NCBI GenBank assembly: GCA_024640825.1
Contig: JAHEEG010000009.1
Span: 25,159 to 57,474 of the forward strand
DNA from: Gammaproteobacteria bacterium
GTDB lineage: Bacteria; Pseudomonadota; Gammaproteobacteria; Pseudomonadales; Azotimanducaceae
Reading direction: 5' to 3'
Length of the DNA stretch: 32,316 nucleotides
In this document: piece after piece, positions 14,336-22,606 of the stretch
How the letters are laid out: each line of letters begins with the position of its first letter
Position numbering within the stretch: the first letter of the stretch is position 1
Notes under the pieces: model-generated
Database searches by the model: none
What the model was told of the DNA's origin: nothing
The model's input: only the letters and a program-made list of their open reading frames with translations
Program-made: the position numbers and the translations under genes

Positions 14336-16495
14336 TCAGCCGCTGACGATCTGCCAGTCGCCATCTATAGCCTGGGCGATAATGGCGGCCGCAGGGTAGC
14401 CGGAGTGCTGCAATTCGGTGACGCAGGCCTCCGCAGCGTCCGCGGGGAGCGCGGCAAGCAGCCCACCTGACGTCTGCGGATCCACCAGCAGGCGAATCTG
14501 CGGATCGGTTGGCGAGCAGCCTCTGAGCTCATAGTCCGCCAGGGCCAGCTCGTTGTTGTGCTGCAGCGAGCTGAAGATGCCCGCTTCCATCAGCCGATGC
14601 GCGCCGGCGAGCACCGGCACGCTGTTCCTCTGCAGCCGGACGCCGCAAGCCGACGCCCGCAGCATTTCTCCCAGATGACCCAACAGTCCGAACCCGGTCA
14701 CATCGGTGAGCGCGTGCAACCCATGGCGCTGCAACACGAGCAGCGCATCGGCGTTGGACTGATCCATGGCATTGAACGCAAGCTGCAGTTCGTCCGACGG
14801 CGTTTCGCCGCGCATATCGCCTGCGAGCAGCACGCCGGTGCCAATCGACTTGGTAAGCACAAGCTGATCCCCGGGCTGGACCCCCGCTTTGCCAATGGGG
14901 GCGCCATCCAGAGTCCCGGCCAATGTGAGGGCAAGCGATAGCTCGGCCCCTTCCGCGGAATGACCACCCACCAGGGGCACGTCGTGCGCATTCAGAACGT
15001 CGACAGCGCCTTTCAGGAGCGCGAAGAGCTCCTCCTCCATCATCGCTTCCGCCATCAGGGGCACCGTCGCCAGGGCCAGGGCAGCGGTACCCTGCCCGCC
15101 CATGGCGAACACATCGTTTAACGCGTGGTGGGCGGTAATACGCCCGAACAGGTAAGCGTCGTCTGTGATGCTGCGAAAACCGTCAACGGTCAGCAGGATC
15201 TGCCCCGCCGCCACCTTCAGAACTGCCGCGTCATCGCCGATACCCATGGGCACGTGCGCCCGGGTCTGAAGAGGTAGTCTGTCCAGCACGCGACGCAGCG
15301 GTTCCGCGCCCAGCTTGGCACCGCAGCCGCCGCAGCGCATGGCATCTGGCGCCTCCGCACGAAGCGCCCGCGGCAGGTTGGAACGTGGGTCCGGCATTTC
15401 CGGGAGCTCCGTGAACCGGGCCATGAACCGGCGATCGATCCAGTCTTTCCACCGCCAGACCCAGGCGCCCTCCATCGCCCAGGAACCTCGCGAAGCCACG
15501 GCGCTGCCGTCGGCAGTGCCGATGATGGTCAGGAACCGATGTTGCGCGCGATAGCTTCTCAGCCCGCGCGACTCGATGCTCCGGCGCAGATTATCGGCAA
15601 GCACCGAGCCTTGCCTTACCGCGAAGACACCCGCCTTAGGACGGGGCTGGTCTCGAAGGTGGGCAATGTCGCCAGCAGCAAATACCCGGGGATCGGACAC
15701 AGATTGCAGCGTTCGAGAAACCGTGATGAACCCCTGTTCGTCGGTGGCCAGGCCCGAACCGCGAATCCACTGCGGTGCCGCGACCCCAGTCACCCAGAAA
15801 AGGTATTCCACCTGCTCCGTGCGCCCATCCGCCGAACGCACCTGCGTATCCGTGCTGGACTCCACCCTGAAACCGGTGAGCACGCGCACCCCGCTGCGCG
15901 CCAGCGCTCTTTCGAGGAGACGGCGCACCTCCGCAGGCTGACCGGGCAGCAGGCGTTCGGTCACCAGCAATATCTGAACACCGTCGGTAACGGATCCGGC
16001 CATCGCGAGGGCCAACTCCACGCCCCCCGCGCCCCCGCCGATGAGCGCCACGGTTTCGCCAGGCCGGGCGGCGGCTTTAACCGCCTGCCAGCGCGGCAGG
16101 AAGCGGCCAATGGGTTTGACCGGGATGCCGCTCCCGGCTACGCCGGTGGGCACCGCGCCGGTGTTGATCGACAGTCGATCAAATCGCAGCGGCGGATGAC
16201 CAGCCAGATTGATCCGACCCGCGTCGAGATCCACAGCCGTCACTTCGTCGGCGATCAGGCGCGCGCCTGCCAGCCGGGCGAGCGGGCCGAGATCGATATG
16301 CATATCCCGTTGGGCGTAAATCCCGGCCACGTGGCCCGGCAGCATTCCAGAGTATGGCGTGAGCACTTCCCGGCTCACGACCGTCAGCCTGGCGCCCGGC
16401 AGGGGTTTCATGGCGAAGGCTTTGAGGACTTGAACGTGGCTGTGGCCGCCGCCGAGAAGAACGAGATCCCGGATCGGCGGCGTATCAATACGCAT
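14336..16495 (-). CDS. selD: Selenide, water dikinase SelD fused to an N-terminal FAD-dependent NDH-like domain
   Basis: Makes selenophosphate from selenide and ATP, the Se donor for Sec-tRNA and for 2-selenouridine. Of 719 residues, roughly 1-375 form an FAD/NAD(P)-binding oxidoreductase domain: GGGHSHVQVL at 15-24, GGGAGGVELALA at 153-164, and the FAD-contacting AAGDIAHL at about 273-280. Residues 385-719 form SelD. The active-site segment MRCGGCGAKLG has C391 and K394 aligned to the catalytic Cys17 and Lys20 of E. coli SelD, with Ala in place of the second Cys19. GDDAAV, VGGHSAEGAE and DPQTSGGLL follow. The Cys is encoded as Cys, not Sec. Fusions of this type are known in several bacteria. 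It lies between the acidic protein gene (9-nt gap) and the DsbA-fold gene. Confidence 0.95.
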   Translation of the reverse strand: MRIDTPPIRDLVLLGGGHSHVQVLKAFAMKPLPGARLTVVSREVLTPYSGMLPGHVAGIYAQRDMHIDLGPLARLAGARLIADEVTAVDLDAGRINLAGHPPLRFDRLSINTGAVPTGVAGSGIPVKPIGRFLPRWQAVKAAARPGETVALIGGGAGGVELALAMAGSVTDGVQILLVTERLLPGQPAEVRRLLERALARSGVRVLTGFRVESSTDTQVRSADGRTEQVEYLFWVTGVAAPQWIRGSGLATDEQGFITVSRTLQSVSDPRVFAAGDIAHLRDQPRPKAGVFAVRQGSVLADNLRRSIESRGLRSYRAQHRFLTIIGTADGSAVASRGSWAMEGAWVWRWKDWIDRRFMARFTELPEMPDPRSNLPRALRAEAPDAMRCGGCGAKLGAEPLRRVLDRLPLQTRAHVPMGIGDDAAVLKVAAGQILLTVDGFRSITDDAYLFGRITAHHALNDVFAMGGQGTAALALATVPLMAEAMMEEELFALLKGAVDVLNAHDVPLVGGHSAEGAELSLALTLAGTLDGAPIGKAGVQPGDQLVLTKSIGTGVLLAGDMRGETPSDELQLAFNAMDQSNADALLVLQRHGLHALTDVTGFGLLGHLGEMLRASACGVRLQRNSVPVLAGAHRLMEAGIFSSLQHNNELALADYELRGCSPTDPQIRLLVDPQTSGGLLAALPADAAEACVTELQHSGYPAAAIIAQAIDGDWQIVSG

Positions 16496-16504
16496 CAGAA
16501 CCGA

Positions 16505-16807
16505 TCAGTCATCAATATCGAGATCCAGGTAGTCGAGATCCTCGCTGATCCGCCTGGCTTCCTCACGTTCTTCGAGTGCTCGGCGTATTGCCAGTGTGCG
16601 GGCATTCTGATCCTTGTGATTAAGCACCTCGTCGACCACCTTGAGGTCTTCGTCCACGTCGTCCGACTGGAATTCGTCGATATCATCGTCGCCGAGCAAC
16701 GCCTCGAGGCTCTCTTCAAGCTCCTCAGATTCCTCCGCTTCTTCGGCCTCGCCAACGTTCCCGTCAGGATCGAGATCTTCGGCTTCTTCGTCATCGAAAT
16801 CGGCCAT
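16505..16807 (-). CDS. Highly acidic small protein upstream of selD
   Basis: 100 aa, more than one third Asp and Glu, starting at the ATG at 16807. The N-terminal half is low-complexity acidic (for example EDLDPDGNVGEAEEAEESEE). The C-terminal half is more protein-like, with NHKDQNARTLAIRRALEERE and an acidic end (DLDYLDLDIDD). It is intrinsically disordered by composition, with no membrane segment or Cys. Gene order and the 9-nt gap to selD indicate one operon. I do not recognise a function. Confidence 0.72.
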   Translation of the reverse strand: MADFDDEEAEDLDPDGNVGEAEEAEESEELEESLEALLGDDDIDEFQSDDVDEDLKVVDEVLNHKDQNARTLAIRRALEEREEARRISEDLDYLDLDIDD

Positions 16808-16911
16808 GAATGTCCCTGACTGCCCGCGCGATACCGGAGGTTATAGGGCGCTTTTTAGGCTGCAGCTTTCAGGGTGTCAAGGCGTTTCGAACGCAAACGC
16901 GAACCTTCGTT

Positions 16912-17469
16912 TCAGCGCGAGTTGAGCGAAGGGGTAGGAGGCTGCTCTGAACCAGTTCGAGGCGGTTCGACGACCGCCCGTTTGCGCAGCGCCTGGGTAA
17001 TCGAATCTTTGGTGACCACCCCGGATACAGCATCAAGTACCGCCGCCAGATCCTGTCCATCGTCGAGTTGCAGGGCACCCCACACCATCCCTGCGCGGTT
17101 GCCCGAGGCGCAGTGCAGGATGACCGAGTCGGCGGCTCGTTCGCGAAGCAGCATGCCGATACGTTGCAGATCGGCATCGACGATGGTGGCGCCTGCTACC
17201 GGTACGCTGTAGTAATCCATGCCCATGGCCCGGATCTGGCCCCGCTCCTGGGCAATCCCTTCGTCTTCCGTTCGCAGGTCAATGATGACGGTGGAAGCCG
17301 GATCCCAGTAGCGCAGTCCATCCATATCAAGGGCCCCGGCAAGCCATACCCGTGGCTCCACCTGGATGACGTACTTCGAAACGGCCGGGAGGTCAGAACC
17401 TCCAGCGGATACCAGAGCACAGAGCAAGAGGCCGGCGAGTGGTAGCGCCAGCCAAGAACGTTCCGTCAC
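16912..17469 (-). CDS. Exported DUF442 (phosphatase/rhodanese-like) protein
   Basis: 185 aa with a GTG start at 17469 that overlaps the stop of the preceding blh gene (GTGA). A signal sequence is visible (WLALPLAGLLLCALVSAGG), so it is predicted periplasmic. The DUF442 core shows RVWLAGALDMDGL, VIIDLRTEDEG and the active-site loop HCASGNRAG, with C120 and R125 in the C-x4-R spacing typical of this family rather than the C-x5-R of classical protein tyrosine phosphatases. The same domain is found fused or adjacent to Blh-type metallo-beta-lactamase proteins in sulfide detoxification, where a rhodanese-type role is proposed. The C-terminal ~20 residues are Pro-rich and dispensable-looking. Confidence 0.8.
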   Translation of the reverse strand: MTERSWLALPLAGLLLCALVSAGGSDLPAVSKYVIQVEPRVWLAGALDMDGLRYWDPASTVIIDLRTEDEGIAQERGQIRAMGMDYYSVPVAGATIVDADLQRIGMLLRERAADSVILHCASGNRAGMVWGALQLDDGQDLAAVLDAVSGVVTKDSITQALRKRAVVEPPRTGSEQPPTPSLNSR

Positions 17470-18326
17470 GCAACGGCTCCAGCCATCTCCTGCAGCTTGA
17501 GACCAGGTTCAAGGCGCCAGCCCGGGAGCACGCCACCACCGATGTTGGCGCGTAACGCGGGAATCAGGCGTCTCGGCGCATCAAGCGTTGCGTCTCGCTC
17601 AATCCGCAGAGCTTCGAACGCCGCCTCGCTGCCGGAGGCCAGAAGATGAACGTTCGACTTTTTCTGCTGCGCCACCGTGCTCATGTAGTGATACTCACGA
17701 CCTTCGGGTGCGTAATCGTGGCACATCAGCAGTCGGGTCTCGTCCGACAGTTCAAGTATCTTTTGCAGGGATCGGTAAAGCGTTCGAGCGTCGCCGCCGG
17801 GAAAATCGCAGCGGGCGGTTCCGTAATCGGGCATGAACAGCGTGTCACCGACAAAAGCGAAGTGATCGAAGACATAGGTTACGCAGGCTGCCGTGTGCCC
17901 AGGCGTATGCAGCACTCGACCGCAGCTGTGGCCTAGGCAAATGCGCTCGTTGTCTTTGAACAGCCGATCGAACTGACTGCCGTCCGTTGCCATCTCCAGC
18001 TCAAACGAGTCGGCGAACCGTCGCTGAACCTCAGTGACCCGCTCGCCGATCCCAAGCTGAGCGCAGATGAACTGCTGCTTCAGATAGCGGGCGGCAGAAA
18101 GATGGTCTGCATGCACGTGGGTTTCCAGAATCCACTCTACGATGTAGCCGTTAGCCTTGACGAATTCGAGGATTTGATCGGCCAGGACTGTGGATACGTC
18201 ACCGCTGTCGACCTCGTAGTTGAGAACCGGGTCAATGATGGCGCAGGTGCCGCTGCCTGGATTGGCCAGCACATAGCTGTAAGAGCAGGTGTCGATATCG
18301 AAAAAAGGATGGACGATCAGATTCAC
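17466..18326 (-). CDS. blh: Blh-type metallo-beta-lactamase-fold persulfide dioxygenase
   Basis: Iron-dependent enzyme of the ETHE1/Blh group that oxidises glutathione persulfide to sulfite during sulfide detoxification. The metal-binding set is present: H70, H72, D74 and H75 in THVHADHL; H144 in TPGHTAACVTYV; D161 in FVGDTLFMPDYGTARCDFPGG; and H203 in CHDY. The GDTLFMPDYGTAR block is the Blh subfamily pattern rather than that of mitochondrial ETHE1. GTG is the likely start (286 aa); no better start is seen. It is translationally coupled to the exported DUF442 gene, a common pairing. In other bacteria these genes are regulated by BigR; no such regulator gene is in the window. Confidence 0.9.
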   Translation of the reverse strand: MNLIVHPFFDIDTCSYSYVLANPGSGTCAIIDPVLNYEVDSGDVSTVLADQILEFVKANGYIVEWILETHVHADHLSAARYLKQQFICAQLGIGERVTEVQRRFADSFELEMATDGSQFDRLFKDNERICLGHSCGRVLHTPGHTAACVTYVFDHFAFVGDTLFMPDYGTARCDFPGGDARTLYRSLQKILELSDETRLLMCHDYAPEGREYHYMSTVAQQKKSNVHLLASGSEAAFEALRIERDATLDAPRRLIPALRANIGGGVLPGWRLEPGLKLQEMAGAVA

Positions 18327-18482
18327 TACGCACCCAGAGTCAACCAGTACTTCTCAAGGCTAGTTCAGCGCGCTCAGTAAGGGATCCCATTCTGGTTACG
18401 AAATCCGGGCTTCTAGGGGATAATTTCCCATCTCTGCCGCCAGTGATGAAAATATCCGCAACTTTCCGGTCTGTAACGAGAT

Positions 18483-19802
18483 TCAGGCTGCTTTCAGCGC
18501 GTCACCGACGATGTTGAAAATCTCAGCAATGTCGGTCGTCTCCATGACGAAGGCCGGGCCGAACTGCAGGGTGTCGCCGCCATATCGCACGTACAGGCCG
18601 CGCGCCCAGCAGGCCATGGCGACCTCGTAGGGTCGTCGCGCGGGCTCGCCAGGATAGGCTTCCAGAGTGAGCGCACCGGCAAATCCCAGGTTGCGCACAT
18701 CCTGCACATAGGGGTGATTGGCCAGGCCGTGAATACAGTCCTCGAAAAGCCCGGCTTTGGCAGCAACCTGCTCGTCGAGCTTCTCATCGTCGAAAATCTT
18801 CAGTGCCGCAAGGGCCGCCGCGCAGGCCACGGGATGCCCGGAGTAGGTGTAACCATGGGGAAACTCCACCATGTAGTCAGGACCACCCTGCGCCATGAAG
18901 GTATCGTAGATCTCCTGTTTAACCACCACCGCCCCCATGGGTATTACGCCGTTGGTGAGCTGCTTGGCAAAGTTGGCGATGTCCGGAACCACCCCGAAAA
19001 AGTGGGCACCGGTAGGTGCGCCACAGCGGCCGAGGCCGGTAATCACTTCGTCGAAAATGAGCAGAATATCGTGCCGATCACAGATCGCGCGCAGCCGCTG
19101 AAGATAGCCCTTCGGCGGCGGAATGACACCTGCAGATCCCGCAAAAGGTTCAACAATCACCGCCGCGATATTGGACGCGTCGTGCAAAGCGACCAGCTCT
19201 TCGAGCTCGTCGGCCAACTCCGCGCCGCGCTCCGGCTGACCCCGGCAGAACCGATTTTCAGGCAGCAGGGTATGCGCCAGATGATCCGTCTCCAGCGTGG
19301 CGCCGAATAGCTTGCGGTTGGGCGCGATGCCACCCACGGATATGCCACCGAAATTGACGCCGTGGTAACCCTTGGCGCGACCTATCAGCCGACTCTTTCC
19401 GGGTTGCCCCCTCTGCCGCCAGTAAGCACGGGCAATTTTCAGCGCAGTATCCACGGTCTCCGAACCCGAGTTGGTGAAAAACACGCGGTTCAGGCCCTCG
19501 GGCATCAGCGCGCTGAGCTTGCTTGCCAGCACAAAGGCCTGGGGATGTGCGAACTGGAATGCTGGCGCGTAGTCGAGACTGCGGGCCTGCTTGGCTACGG
19601 CCTCGGCAATCTCCAACCGATTGTGACCCGCCCCGCAACACCAGAGTCCGGACAGGCCGTCGAGAACCTTACGCCCGTCAGCGTCGATGAATCGCACGCC
19701 TTCGGCCCCGGTAATGAAACGCGGGTTCTGGCGAAACTCGCGGTTCCCGGTGAAGGGCATCCAGTAGTTGTCGAGATTCAGATCATCCACCGCCAGCGGC
19801 AT
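18483..19802 (-). CDS. Class III omega-amino acid:pyruvate aminotransferase
   Basis: PLP enzyme of 439 aa resembling beta-alanine:pyruvate transaminases. The N terminus DNYWMPFTGNREFRQNPR is typical of this subgroup, followed by SGLWCCGAGH, the phosphate-binding TNSGSETVDTALK, D251 in LIFDEVITGLGR (pairs with the pyridine nitrogen), and the Schiff-base lysine K280 in NFAKQLTNGVIPMG. A very good ribosome-binding site (GGAGG) precedes the ATG. The gene follows mauD by 46 nt on the same strand, suggesting co-transcription with mauE-mauD. The exact amino donor (beta-alanine, other omega-amino acids or amines) is not determinable. Confidence 0.93.
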   Translation of the reverse strand: MPLAVDDLNLDNYWMPFTGNREFRQNPRFITGAEGVRFIDADGRKVLDGLSGLWCCGAGHNRLEIAEAVAKQARSLDYAPAFQFAHPQAFVLASKLSALMPEGLNRVFFTNSGSETVDTALKIARAYWRQRGQPGKSRLIGRAKGYHGVNFGGISVGGIAPNRKLFGATLETDHLAHTLLPENRFCRGQPERGAELADELEELVALHDASNIAAVIVEPFAGSAGVIPPPKGYLQRLRAICDRHDILLIFDEVITGLGRCGAPTGAHFFGVVPDIANFAKQLTNGVIPMGAVVVKQEIYDTFMAQGGPDYMVEFPHGYTYSGHPVACAAALAALKIFDDEKLDEQVAAKAGLFEDCIHGLANHPYVQDVRNLGFAGALTLEAYPGEPARRPYEVAMACWARGLYVRYGGDTLQFGPAFVMETTDIAEIFNIVGDALKAA

Positions 19803-19848
19803 ATCACCTCCACATTCTCAACGGTAAAACGCCCAGTCAGCGACCGCT

Positions 19849-20499
19849 TCAACGCGGTGAACTGCGGGTTGACACAGTCGCTGCGTCATAAGCGTCGACA
19901 TCCAATTGCTGCCGCGCCATATACTCCTGCAGCGACCCCACCTGTTGCTCCCAGGCGACGAACAGGCTCTCGAGGTGCTCACGGGAGTTGACGATGCCCA
20001 GCGAGGCGATTCGCCCGGTCGGGTCAATGAGTACGGCATAGGGGAGCTTGCCAACGCCGTAGCTGCGTCCAAGCATCTCGGAGACCACGTACGGATACAT
20101 TTTCAGGTTGCGGGCGTCAACGAATGCGCGATGTGCCGCCAGATCACCACCGTCGCTGGCCAGCACGACGTCCAGCCAATTTTCGTCTTTCGCCACGGAA
20201 TTCAGAACCGGCAGCAAGGCCTTGCAGATGGGGCAGTCGGGGTCCACAAAAAACAGCAGCACACCCCGTTCGCTCTCCGGAACGCCACCGAGCACCAGGG
20301 GCTGGCCATCAAGTGTCTCTACGTCCAAACGCGGGGCCGCATCACCGACCACCAGCTGAGAATTTACCGCCAGTGCGCCTGCGGGGGCAACGCGTCGATA
20401 AAGCACGCCTACCTGACGGGCAAGCGCATACACCAGGCCACACAGCGCCAGCACCAGCACCCAGAGCACGACGCTGGAAATGATCAACAGGCTATCCAT
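19849..20499 (-). CDS. mauD: MauD-like membrane-anchored thioredoxin-fold protein
   Basis: 216 aa from the ATG at 20499. An N-terminal hydrophobic anchor (LLIISSVVLWVLVLALCGLVYALA) is followed by a periplasmic thioredoxin fold: VGDAAPRLDVETLDGQPL, the redox motif FVDPDCPICK (C89, C92), and LPYAVLIDPTGRIAS with the cis-Pro. In methylotrophs MauD and MauE are needed to form the many disulfides of the methylamine dehydrogenase small subunit. The gene overlaps mauE by 8 nt. The dehydrogenase subunits (mauA, mauB) are not in the window, so the client here is unknown. Confidence 0.88.
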   Translation of the reverse strand: MDSLLIISSVVLWVLVLALCGLVYALARQVGVLYRRVAPAGALAVNSQLVVGDAAPRLDVETLDGQPLVLGGVPESERGVLLFFVDPDCPICKALLPVLNSVAKDENWLDVVLASDGGDLAAHRAFVDARNLKMYPYVVSEMLGRSYGVGKLPYAVLIDPTGRIASLGIVNSREHLESLFVAWEQQVGSLQEYMARQQLDVDAYDAATVSTRSSPR

Positions 20500-21085
20500 G
20501 CAGACGCCCGTATTCACGCCCGTGTTCACGCCCGTGGCTTTGCTCGAAGCTTCGCTCAAAGCTGTTTCTGAGGCAAGGCACATTGGCCAGCAGCTGCTCG
20601 ACGATCAGATAAAAGCCCAGCAGGCAAAGAGCGCCCGCAGCCACCAGCAGCCAGGCAGCCGGCGTGCCCTGGGCAACCGGATGCCCGCCGGCTCCCAGCG
20701 CGAGACCCATGAGCACCAGGTTGCGCAGCAGCAGCCAGGAAGACAGGGGTGTGGGAATGTCTCCACAGCCGCAATCGATCTCTGTTTTCCCACGTGCCAT
20801 GTTGATACCGATTGCCATGCTGTACACACCCAGCAGCGCAAATGCAAGCAGCGGGCCACGGCCCTCATGCAGCAGCAGCACGCACACGGCGGCAATCTCC
20901 AGCCCTACCACCAGCGGGCCAAACAAGCGGATGAACAGGTCCGGGATGATTTCGTACGCCATCAGCGACGCCTGGAAACGGCGAAAGTCCCGCAGCTTAT
21001 GGACCACCGCCAGTGCAAACACCGCGGCGAGCGTGACGGCGCTCAAGTGGTGTGCTACCCAGCCAAGCATTCCCCAGTCGACCAT
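20492..21085 (-). CDS. mauE: MauE-like integral membrane protein
   Basis: 197 aa with about five hydrophobic spans (such as AVTLAAVFALAVVHKL, LVVGLEIAAVCVLLL, AFALLGVYSMAIGI, AAWLLVAAGALCLLGFYLIV) and a conserved Cys pair in EIDCGCGD, as in MauE/DoxX-like proteins that pass electrons to periplasmic thioredoxin folds. The last ~20 residues (SHGREHGREYGR region) come from a 12-bp tandem repeat and look like a recent extension. Start ATG at 21085 with AAGGG upstream. It forms a translational pair with mauD and faces the MFS gene divergently. Confidence 0.87.
   Translation of the reverse strand: MVDWGMLGWVAHHLSAVTLAAVFALAVVHKLRDFRRFQASLMAYEIIPDLFIRLFGPLVVGLEIAAVCVLLLHEGRGPLLAFALLGVYSMAIGINMARGKTEIDCGCGDIPTPLSSWLLLRNLVLMGLALGAGGHPVAQGTPAAWLLVAAGALCLLGFYLIVEQLLANVPCLRNSFERSFEQSHGREHGREYGRLHG
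20504..20539. repeat. 12-bp tandem repeat, 3 copies, at the 3' end of mauE
   Basis: Three near-identical units on the plus strand: ACGCCCGTATTC (20504-20515), ACGCCCGTGTTC (20516-20527), ACGCCCGTGGCT (20528-20539). Because 12 is a multiple of 3 the mauE frame is kept, giving GREH/GREY-type repeats in the protein tail. Likely slippage-prone. Confidence 0.85.
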
Positions 21086-21251
21086 CTGCCCTTCATCCCT
21101 CCGTTCCTCCTGCCGGAGTCCCCTGCCGGCACCATCGCAATCGTTTCATGCAAACCAACAGGCGCATTGTACGAGGTTCGCCAGATAGGCAGAAGCCAAC
21201 GCCGAACTGCCGTAGAATAGGTTACTTTGCGCCAGATTAAGGAGAGGAATT

Positions 21252-22580
21252 TTGGCCGCAGAGCAGCCGGGAATTTTCAGCGAAGCCACCCGTCGTTACG
21301 CCCTCGGCGTGCTGGTGGTGGTTTATACATTCAACTTTATCGACCGGCAGATCCTTTCGATCCTGCTGGAACCCATCAAGGTGGATCTGGGGCTCTCGGA
21401 CACCCAGCTGGGCATGCTCACCGGTTTCGCCTTCGCCGCTTTCTATGCCACCCTTGGCATCCCCATCGCGCGTCTGGCCGACCGCAGCAACCGACGCAAC
21501 CTGATCGCAGTCGCGCTTGCCGTCTGGAGCGGAATGACGGCGCTGTCCGGCCTTGCCCAGAACTTCTTCCATCTGCTGCTCGCTCGAATCGGCGTCGGCG
21601 TCGGCGAAGCCGGCTGCAGCCCGCCAGCTCACTCGATTCTGGCCGACTACTATCCTGCCAACCGCCGGGCTACCGCGCTGGGCGTTTACTCACTTGGCAT
21701 TCCGGTCGGTATTCTGTTCGGGTTTCTTGCCGGCGGCTGGATAAACGAGTTTTTCGGTTGGCGTATAGCTTTCTTCGTGGTCGGCATCCCGGGTCTGTTG
21801 CTTGCCATTGTGGTGCGGCTGAGCCTCAAAGAACCGCCCCGGGGCATGGCCGAAGGCAAGGTCGACAGCGGCAGACAACCCAGCATCACAGAAACCTTCA
21901 GCTACATGTGGCGCAAACGATCATTCCGCCACCTGGCCCTGGGCGGCGCTCTGACAGCATTCGTCGGTTACGGCGTGGTCAGCTGGGTACCCTCTTTTCT
22001 CATCCGATCTCACGGCATGCAAACCGGTGAGATTGGCACCTGGCTGGGGCTGATTCTCGGCATTCCCGGAGGCATCGGCATCGCACTGGGCGGATATCTT
22101 GCGGACCGCTTGGGTTCCAGAGACACCCGCTGGTTTCTGTGGATAGTCGCGGTAGCTCTGGTGATCTGCGTGCCGTTTTCCGTCGGCGTCTATCTGGCCC
22201 CGGGACCATATACGGCATTGCTGCTGCTGATCATCCCGGTTGCACTCGGCAACTTCTACCAGGCGACAACATTCTCCCAGACCCAGGGACTCGCGACGCT
22301 GAAGATGCGGGCCGTGGCCGCGGCCGTACTGCTGTTCATTCTGAACATCATCGGGCTCGGGCTGGGACCGCAGGCCGTCGGCGTGGTGAGCGATCTGCTG
22401 CGACCAACATTCGGTGATGAATCGCTGCGCTACAGCCTGCTAATCGCCGGATTCTTCAATCTGTGGGCCGCAGCCCACTACTACATCGGCGGGCGCTATC
22501 TCGCCGAAGATCTGGCCGCCACGGCAGCCGAGGAGGCGGCAACGCAGACGGGGCCCGGCATACAGAACGCGGTGAGCTGA
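21252..22580 (+). CDS. Spinster-like major facilitator superfamily transporter
   Basis: Twelve-helix inner-membrane secondary transporter, 442 aa. Typical signatures: NFIDRQILSILLEPIKVDLG at the end of helix 1, the loop 2-3 motif GIPIARLADRSNRRNL, and GVGVGEAGCSPPAHSILADY in helix 4-5, all characteristic of the spinster/YdcO-like group used by many proteobacteria for organic anions or lipids. The start is TTG at 21252, supported by a strong AAGGAGAGG 5-6 nt upstream; no ATG fits. The substrate is unknown. It is convergent with putA (26-bp gap). Confidence 0.88.
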   Translation: MAAEQPGIFSEATRRYALGVLVVVYTFNFIDRQILSILLEPIKVDLGLSDTQLGMLTGFAFAAFYATLGIPIARLADRSNRRNLIAVALAVWSGMTALSGLAQNFFHLLLARIGVGVGEAGCSPPAHSILADYYPANRRATALGVYSLGIPVGILFGFLAGGWINEFFGWRIAFFVVGIPGLLLAIVVRLSLKEPPRGMAEGKVDSGRQPSITETFSYMWRKRSFRHLALGGALTAFVGYGVVSWVPSFLIRSHGMQTGEIGTWLGLILGIPGGIGIALGGYLADRLGSRDTRWFLWIVAVALVICVPFSVGVYLAPGPYTALLLLIIPVALGNFYQATTFSQTQGLATLKMRAVAAAVLLFILNIIGLGLGPQAVGVVSDLLRPTFGDESLRYSLLIAGFFNLWAAAHYYIGGRYLAEDLAATAAEEAATQTGPGIQNAVS

Positions 22581-22606
22581 GCCTGTTGCGACCGGCCCCG
22601 GGCCCG

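Noticed and set aside
15539-16819. Plus-strand ORF of 426 aa over selD
   Set aside because: It covers the FAD-SelD fusion in antisense and lacks motifs; the SelD frame has all catalytic residues.
22581-22606. GC-rich palindromic letters (CCCCGGGCCCG) between MFS and putA as a bidirectional terminator
   Set aside because: The stem is very short and there is no T-run on either strand; not enough to call.
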